Positions 1 through 3,580 of a DNA stretch of 5,879 nucleotides are shown here, in pieces. The number at the start of each line of letters is the position of its first letter. Positions within the stretch are counted from its first letter, which is position 1. Origin of the DNA: Bacteroidales bacterium (GTDB taxonomy: Bacteria; Bacteroidota; Bacteroidia; Bacteroidales; WCHB1-69); contig JAFXPL010000128.1 in the NCBI GenBank assembly GCA_017527945.1, positions 1 through 5,879 of the forward strand. The letters are read 5' to 3'. The notes beneath the pieces are model-generated. The model was given only the letters and a program-made list of their open reading frames with translations. It ran no database searches and was not told where the DNA came from. Made by a program: the position numbers and the translations under genes.

Positions 1-15
1 CTCGCAGAAGGTCAT

Positions 16-48
16 AAAAAAAACGCCCGACGGCATGTCGGGCGTTTT
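16..48 (-). terminator. Rho-independent terminator of the EF-G2 gene
   Basis: A perfect 12-bp stem (20-31 pairing with 37-48, GC-rich core CGCCCGAC) closes a 5-base loop. Read on the minus strand it is followed by a run of eight T (complement of 16-23). It begins 19 bases beyond the stop codon of the EF-G2 gene, so it very likely ends that transcript. The A/T ends of the stem are symmetrical, so it could also stop transcription entering from the plus strand. Confidence 0.93.
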
Positions 49-67
49 GCATATAACGAGGTAATGT

Positions 68-2197
68 TTATTCTTCGTCTTTGTTTTCCTCTTCGTACTT
101 CTTGATGATTTCGTTCTGAACATCAGTAGGAACTTGTTGATATTCAGCAAACTTCATGCTATAAGAAGCACGACCGGAGGTGATGGAGCTCAGCGTGGTG
201 GAGTATTTGTTCATCTCAGCCAACGGAATCTTAGCGTGGATCATCTGGAACGCGCCTTCGCTGTCCATACCCATCATGATACCACGACGGCCCTGCAAGT
301 CGGTCATCACATCACCCATACGATCGGCGGGCACGAAGATGTCCACATCGTAAATAGGCTCCAGAATCTTCGGACCGGCATTCTTGAAGGCCTCTTTGAA
401 AGCGTTACGGCCAGCCAATTTGAATGCCAACTCGTTAGAGTCAACCGGGTGCATTTTACCATCGTAAATGTTGACCACGATGTCACGGGCATAGGAACCG
501 GTGAGCGGACCCTCTTCCATCTTCTCCATGATACCCTTCAAAATGGCGGGCATGAAGCGGGCGTCGATAGCACCACCGACGATACAGTTGTTGAAGATCA
601 GCTTGCCGCCCCAAGGCAGATCGTAGGTCTCCGTGGCACGGATCGGGTATTTGGTCTGGGTGGGCATACCCTCATAGTAGGACTCGATGAGCATGTGCAC
701 CTCGCCGAACTGACCGGAACCGCCGGATTGCTTTTTGTGGCGGTACATGGCTTCGGCGGACTTGGTGATGGTCTCGCGATACGGGATCTTCGGGGCGTAG
801 TATTCGATGTCAATCTTGTTGAGCTTCTCAATCATCCACTTCACGATGTTGAGGTGTTGCTCGCCCTGACCGGAGATGATGAGCTGTTTCAGTTCCTTGG
901 ACTGCTCCATCTGGAAGGTCGGGTCGGTCTTGCGGATTTCGTTGAGGGCGGCACCTAACTTCTCATCGTCAGCGCTGTTGACGGCGCGAACGGCGGTGCG
1001 GAACTTGGGATCCGGATAGACGGTGGGCTCGATCACATCGTCACCCTTGGCCATCAGCGTGGTGCCCGTGGGGGAGTTTTTCAGCTTGATGGTGGCCACG
1101 ATGTCGCCGGCCACAGCCTTCTCAACCTCGACGCGGTTCTTGCCGGCGAAGGCGAGCAGCTGGGAGATACGCTCCTTGGTATTGGTCGTGGTGTTGAGCA
1201 CGTCGTCGGCCTTCTTGATTTCGCCGTCGGCCACTTTGATGAACGCAACCTCGCCGAGGTGCTGCTCGATGCCGATTTTGAAGATGAAGCCGGCGAACGG
1301 CTGGGCGGCGTCGAACTTGTGTTCATTGCCGTTGGTGGCCTTCATCGTGCGGCCCTCGTCGGGAGTCGGGCAGTTCTTGACGATGAGGTCCATGAGGCGG
1401 TCAACGCCTTGGTCTGTCTTGGCGGCAACGCAGATCACCGGGAAGGTGCCGCGGTTGGCGATACCGAGCTTCAGACCGCGGATCATCTCGTCCTCGGAAA
1501 GGGTGCCTTCCTCGAAGTATTTGTCCATCAGAGCCTCGTCGTTCTCGGCGGCGGCCTCGATCAGGGCGGCGTGCATCTCCTCAGCCTTGTCCATCTGGTC
1601 GGCGGGGATGTCCTCGACGGTCATTTTGCCGCCGTTGGCCGGGAACTTGAGCATCTTCATCTGGAGAAGGTCGATGACGGCGTCGAAGCCGATGCCGGCG
1701 TTCACCGGATACTGGAGGGCCATGACGCTGCCGCCGAAGTACTCCTTCAGCTGGTGCAGGGTCTCGTCGAAGTTAGCCTTCTCGTGGTCGAGCTGGTTGA
1801 CGGCGAAAATGACGGGGATATGGGCGGCCTTGGTGTGGCGCCACTGGATTTCGGCACCCACATCGACACCGTTCTGGGAGTTGATGACCATGAGGGCGGT
1901 GTCCATCACGCGCAGGGCTGAAATCGTCTCACCAATGAAGTCGTCGAAACCGGGGCAGTCCACCATGTTGATTTTCGTGCCGTTGAATTCAGCGTACATA
2001 ACGGAGCTGTTGATGGACTGTTGTCTTTCCAGCTCCACTTCGCGGTAGTCTGAGAGGGTGTTCTTGTCTTCCACAGTGCCTCTTCTGCTGATGACGCCGC
2101 CGTGGAAAGCCATGGCTTCCGAGAGGGTGGTTTTACCCGTGCGGTTACCGCCGATGATGGCGATATTCCTGATTTCCTTAGTCTGATAAACTTTCAT
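68..2197 (-). CDS. fusA2: EF-G paralog, EF-G2 type (starvation translation factor)
   Basis: A 709-residue five-domain translational GTPase of the EF-G family, expected to act on the ribosome in translocation. The G domain holds a P-loop GxxxxGKT (residues 16-23), a switch-I segment at about 55-65, DCPGF (80-84) in place of canonical DTPGH, NQLD (134-137) in place of NKxD, and a G5-like VAAK (257-260). Domain II is about 296-390, III about 400-475, IV about 476-605 and V about 608-685, followed by an acidic tail. Domain IV keeps SGGSGQFG (491-498) and HPVDSNELAF (583-592), the tip region of canonical EF-G. The catalytic switch-II histidine is Phe84 and the switch-I RGITI motif is lost (QQSIN, 59-63). 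These departures, and a long insert near 505-535, fit the EF-G2 paralog described in Bacteroides thetaiotaomicron, which supports translation without GTP hydrolysis during carbon starvation. The ATG at 2197 is chosen because the in-frame 34-codon extension crosses the AT-rich leader and promoter, and because EF-G homology starts at once (MKVYQTKEIRN). Canonical EF-G is less likely. Confidence 0.93.
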   Translation of the reverse strand: MKVYQTKEIRNIAIIGGNRTGKTTLSEAMAFHGGVISRRGTVEDKNTLSDYREVELERQQSINSSVMYAEFNGTKINMVDCPGFDDFIGETISALRVMDTALMVINSQNGVDVGAEIQWRHTKAAHIPVIFAVNQLDHEKANFDETLHQLKEYFGGSVMALQYPVNAGIGFDAVIDLLQMKMLKFPANGGKMTVEDIPADQMDKAEEMHAALIEAAAENDEALMDKYFEEGTLSEDEMIRGLKLGIANRGTFPVICVAAKTDQGVDRLMDLIVKNCPTPDEGRTMKATNGNEHKFDAAQPFAGFIFKIGIEQHLGEVAFIKVADGEIKKADDVLNTTTNTKERISQLLAFAGKNRVEVEKAVAGDIVATIKLKNSPTGTTLMAKGDDVIEPTVYPDPKFRTAVRAVNSADDEKLGAALNEIRKTDPTFQMEQSKELKQLIISGQGEQHLNIVKWMIEKLNKIDIEYYAPKIPYRETITKSAEAMYRHKKQSGGSGQFGEVHMLIESYYEGMPTQTKYPIRATETYDLPWGGKLIFNNCIVGGAIDARFMPAILKGIMEKMEEGPLTGSYARDIVVNIYDGKMHPVDSNELAFKLAGRNAFKEAFKNAGPKILEPIYDVDIFVPADRMGDVMTDLQGRRGIMMGMDSEGAFQMIHAKIPLAEMNKYSTTLSSITSGRASYSMKFAEYQQVPTDVQNEIIKKYEEENKDEE

Positions 2198-2250
2198 TGG
2201 TGTATAATTAATTGATTTATAATATTTTATATAAAAACTATAGTAGGGCG

Positions 2251-2277
2251 CAAATTTATAAAAATTTTTGATACAAA
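2251..2277 (-). promoter_or_regulatory. Candidate Bacteroidota-type promoter for EF-G2 gene
   Basis: On the minus strand a TAAATTTG (2251-2258) matches the Bacteroidota -7 consensus TAnnTTTG, and a TTTG (2274-2277) could be the -33 element. The spacer of 15 bases is shorter than the usual 19 or so, so the -33 match is weak. The predicted start near 2244 would give a very AT-rich leader of about 45 bases with no Shine-Dalgarno sequence, as is normal in this phylum. If regulation resembles Bacteroides EF-G2, an activator used in carbon starvation would bind upstream; no such site can be named here. Confidence 0.5.
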
Positions 2278-2468
2278 GGGCATTTTTTATTTGCCTCATC
2301 AGAATCCCATACCCGTTTCACCATCATCCGTTTCCGCTCCTCCTCAAGGAACCGACCGATGGCATAGTGCAACATCGTGCGGGGTATCGTGGCGCGACGG
2401 GTACGGGCAAATGTGTGGAAAGAGGTGAAGATCGTGCGATTTTTACGAACGCCGTGGGGCGCAATCAC
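2256..2468 (-). pseudogene. Short open frame, possible remnant of a DNA-alkylation-repair-like gene tail
   Basis: An open frame of 70 codons starts with GTG at 2468, overlapping the TGA of the antitoxin gene by four bases (GTGA), and ends at 2256, inside the EF-G2 promoter. Its middle part, RRATIPRTMLHYAIGRFLEE followed by basic residues, looks like genuine protein. From memory it resembles the C-terminal PRTMLRYAIE-type segment of some DNA alkylation repair (AlkD-like) proteins, but I cannot confirm this. There is no promoter or start of its own, and the body of such a protein (over 200 residues) is missing, so a decayed 3' gene end is the favoured reading. The alternatives are a translationally coupled small gene or a chance open frame. 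A stretch of seven A in the antitoxin gene just upstream could shift readers into this frame. Confidence 0.3.
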
Positions 2469-2770
2469 ACCAGCGCAGGATCTGGCTTCCGTCTTTTTTT
2501 CTTTCCTGAAGTGATTTGGATAACATCCGTGCCTAATGCTTCAGAGATTTTGGCAATGGTAGCCATGGTCATGTTGTGCGTCCCCGACAGCCAACGACTG
2601 ACCTCAGTCTCTGTTTTGCCCAGAAGAATGGCTAAATCTTTTTGAGACAAGCCTTGTGCCTCCATTATCTCATAAATACGGTTGGCAATCTTAACCGACA
2701 GCTCCATTTGACGCTTCATTTCAGGCGACATGTTCTGACGAACCTCATCCATAATTTTATTGGTCTTCAT
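2465..2770 (-). CDS. XRE-family helix-turn-helix protein, probable antitoxin
   Basis: A 101-residue Cro/CI-type DNA-binding protein. The N-terminal helix (about 1-25, MSPEMKRQMELSVKIANRI region) is the usual oligomerising or toxin-contacting arm of small Bacteroidota antitoxins. The XRE fold spans about 27-86, with helix 2 SQKDLAILLG (42-51) and recognition helix TETEVSRWLSG (53-63), then the family-typical THNMTMATIAKISEALG. It follows the probable toxin gene after 11 bases, all A or T, so the two are surely cotranscribed; toxin-before-antitoxin is the HigBA order. It probably binds the inverted repeat at 3290-3309 to repress its own operon and neutralises the toxin by direct contact. The ATG at 2770 is the only sensible start. 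The C-terminal tail is short and basic (GKKKRRKPDPALV) and is encoded across a run of seven A (2494-2500), so the true end may be frameshifted. Confidence 0.82.
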   Translation of the reverse strand: MKTNKIMDEVRQNMSPEMKRQMELSVKIANRIYEIMEAQGLSQKDLAILLGKTETEVSRWLSGTHNMTMATIAKISEALGTDVIQITSGKKKRRKPDPALV

Positions 2771-2781
2771 ATTTAAATTAT

Positions 2782-3267
2782 TTAATCATCAGTCTCAATG
2801 ACAAATGACAGTGTTCCAAGCAATTGGGTGCCACTTACCGTCAGAACTTTCCGCTTTTCCAAATTCTTAAGTTCGATGTCGATTTTCTGCAACGTACTCA
2901 CACAACGAGACAACAGCTCATCTTCTTGGTATGTGGCCGTATTCTTTACACCTCCGTCACCTAAAATCAGGATTTTAGAATGAATATTAAGCAAATACAG
3001 TCGTAGCGTGGCAGTTTCTAAATGGGAAGGCAATGCCATAACCCTGTCTCTCTTCGTTCCTTCATATCTGAAGTGGCGGTCATCTGCACCATCTCTTTTG
3101 ATAATGTCAAGCCTATAGACTATCTGAGCCACATCTTTCGGATAGGTATCCTTGTATCGAAGCAGAAACTTCTCAAACTCGGTATATTCCTCGCCTTCAA
3201 AGCGCGGTGAATAGAGGCTGACTTTCCCGTTATCTTCCAGTAATTCAATAAATAAGTCTTTTTTCAT
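2782..3267 (-). CDS. Probable HigB/RelE-like toxin paired with XRE antitoxin
   Basis: A 161-residue basic-acidic cytoplasmic protein with no signal peptide or membrane segment. I assign it to the RelE/HigB-like (phage Gp49-like) group from general pattern, not from a search. The N-terminal half has PRFEGEEYTEFEKFLLRYKD (21-40). The centre reads LETATLRLYLLNIHSKILIL (83-102), then GDGGVKNTATYQEDELL (103-119), which recalls the LRLY...lilg.GG.KkT core of that family, and the tail carries GTQLLGTLSF (146-155). Members usually cleave mRNA on the ribosome or block translation; catalytic residues cannot be fixed by eye. Its stop lies 11 bases before the antitoxin start. The ATG at 3267 is preferred over an in-frame TTG at 3288, because the TTG lies inside the predicted -7 promoter element. 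Base composition is clearly richer in A and T than either flanking gene, which suggests acquisition. Confidence 0.62.
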   Translation of the reverse strand: MKKDLFIELLEDNGKVSLYSPRFEGEEYTEFEKFLLRYKDTYPKDVAQIVYRLDIIKRDGADDRHFRYEGTKRDRVMALPSHLETATLRLYLLNIHSKILILGDGGVKNTATYQEDELLSRCVSTLQKIDIELKNLEKRKVLTVSGTQLLGTLSFVIETDD

Positions 3268-3285
3268 AATAGAAATTCGAGTCTG

Positions 3286-3293
3286 CAAAAATA
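3286..3293 (-). promoter_or_regulatory. -7 promoter element of the toxin-antitoxin operon
   Basis: TATTTTTG on the minus strand is a full match to the Bacteroidota TAnnTTTG element. It would place transcription start near 3280, about 12 bases before the toxin ATG at 3267. No TTTG is seen at the expected -33 position, so the upstream half is not supported. A tract of nine T (3326-3334, A on the minus strand) lies some 35-40 bases upstream and may help bend DNA or bind RNA polymerase. Confidence 0.5.
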
Positions 3294-3309
3294 AACATAA
3301 ATGTTTATT
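3290..3309. promoter_or_regulatory. Inverted-repeat operator for the toxin-antitoxin operon
   Basis: Two perfect 9-base arms, AATAAACAT (3290-3298) and ATGTTTATT (3301-3309), are separated by AA. The left arm overlaps the predicted -7 promoter element (3286-3293) of the operon. XRE antitoxins commonly bind such dyads as dimers and repress their own promoters, so this is the expected autoregulatory site. The dyad and overlap are directly visible; binding is inference. Confidence 0.6.
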
Positions 3310-3370
3310 CCTGGCATGTCTGAAATTTTTTTTTCAAAATCAAAACTATGTTCCGATATTTTTTTGCCAG

Positions 3371-3480
3371 CACTGGTCAGACCGTAGAGCCGTCTGCATC
3401 CTCGCAGACGGTAGGTTCACAACCACGGGGACGCGGTTGGTTCCATAGCAAAGGGCGCAGCCCCCCCCGGCCACGCCCTT
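3371..3480. other. GC-rich, hairpin-rich intergenic element (no gene)
   Basis: This block sits between AT-rich flanks and carries three dyads. An 8-bp perfect stem CCGTCTGC/GCAGACGG (3390-3397 and 3404-3411) has a 6-base loop. A weak 5-bp stem CAACC/GGTTG spans 3420-3439. A 7-bp stem AAGGGCG/CGCCCTT (3451-3457 and 3474-3480) has a loop containing a run of eight C (3461-3468). There is no convincing protein: the only long frame through it is proline- and arginine-rich and without a plausible start region. It may be a dispersed REP-like repeat, a processed leader, or a scar of an element. Together with the operator, repeat and terminator listed here it fills the gap of about 290 bases between the FISUMP and toxin genes. 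Confidence 0.45.
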
Positions 3481-3492
3481 ATTCTGCGTCAA

Positions 3493-3516
3493 CAATGTAC
3501 ATTGTACATTCTACAT
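3493..3516. repeat. TGTACATT short repeat with 12-bp palindrome
   Basis: CAATGTACATTG (3493-3504) is a perfect 12-bp palindrome and runs on into two more TACATT units, GTACATT and CTACATT, ending near 3516. Short TGTACA-type repeats of this kind are common between genes in Bacteroidales as far as I recall. It lies 3' of the FISUMP terminator, and no function can be assigned. Confidence 0.5.
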
Positions 3517-3518
3517 TG

Positions 3519-3567
3519 AAAAAAGGTCAAAAGCGGGAGGCCTCCTATCGTCGGCTCCCCGCTTTTG
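3519..3567 (-). terminator. Terminator after the FISUMP gene
   Basis: A 10-bp perfect stem CAAAAGCGGG/CCCGCTTTTG (3528-3537 and 3558-3567) closes a 20-base loop that contains a smaller GAGGCCTC dyad. On the minus strand it is followed by ACC and six T (complement of 3519-3524). It starts 14 bases after the stop codon of the FISUMP gene. A run of eight T on the plus strand (3575-3582) means it could also work in the other direction. Confidence 0.8.
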
Positions 3568-3580
3568 GTTTATGTTTTTT

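Noticed and set aside
134..2048. Long plus-strand open frames (134-958, 1023-2048, 1259-1921)
   Set aside because: They lie fully antisense to the EF-G2 gene, whose conserved motifs run throughout. The antisense products have no recognisable domain and reflect its codon use.
2198..2299. N-terminal extension of the EF-G2 frame to 2299
   Set aside because: It crosses the AT-rich leader and the TAAATTTG promoter element, encodes tyrosine/lysine-rich noise, and EF-G homology begins only at the ATG at 2197.
3289..3580. Template repeat or reverse transcriptase of a DGR in the intergenic region
   Set aside because: No AAC-rich near-copy of the variable segments and no coding frame for a reverse transcriptase is present on either strand; if a DGR exists it lies outside the window.
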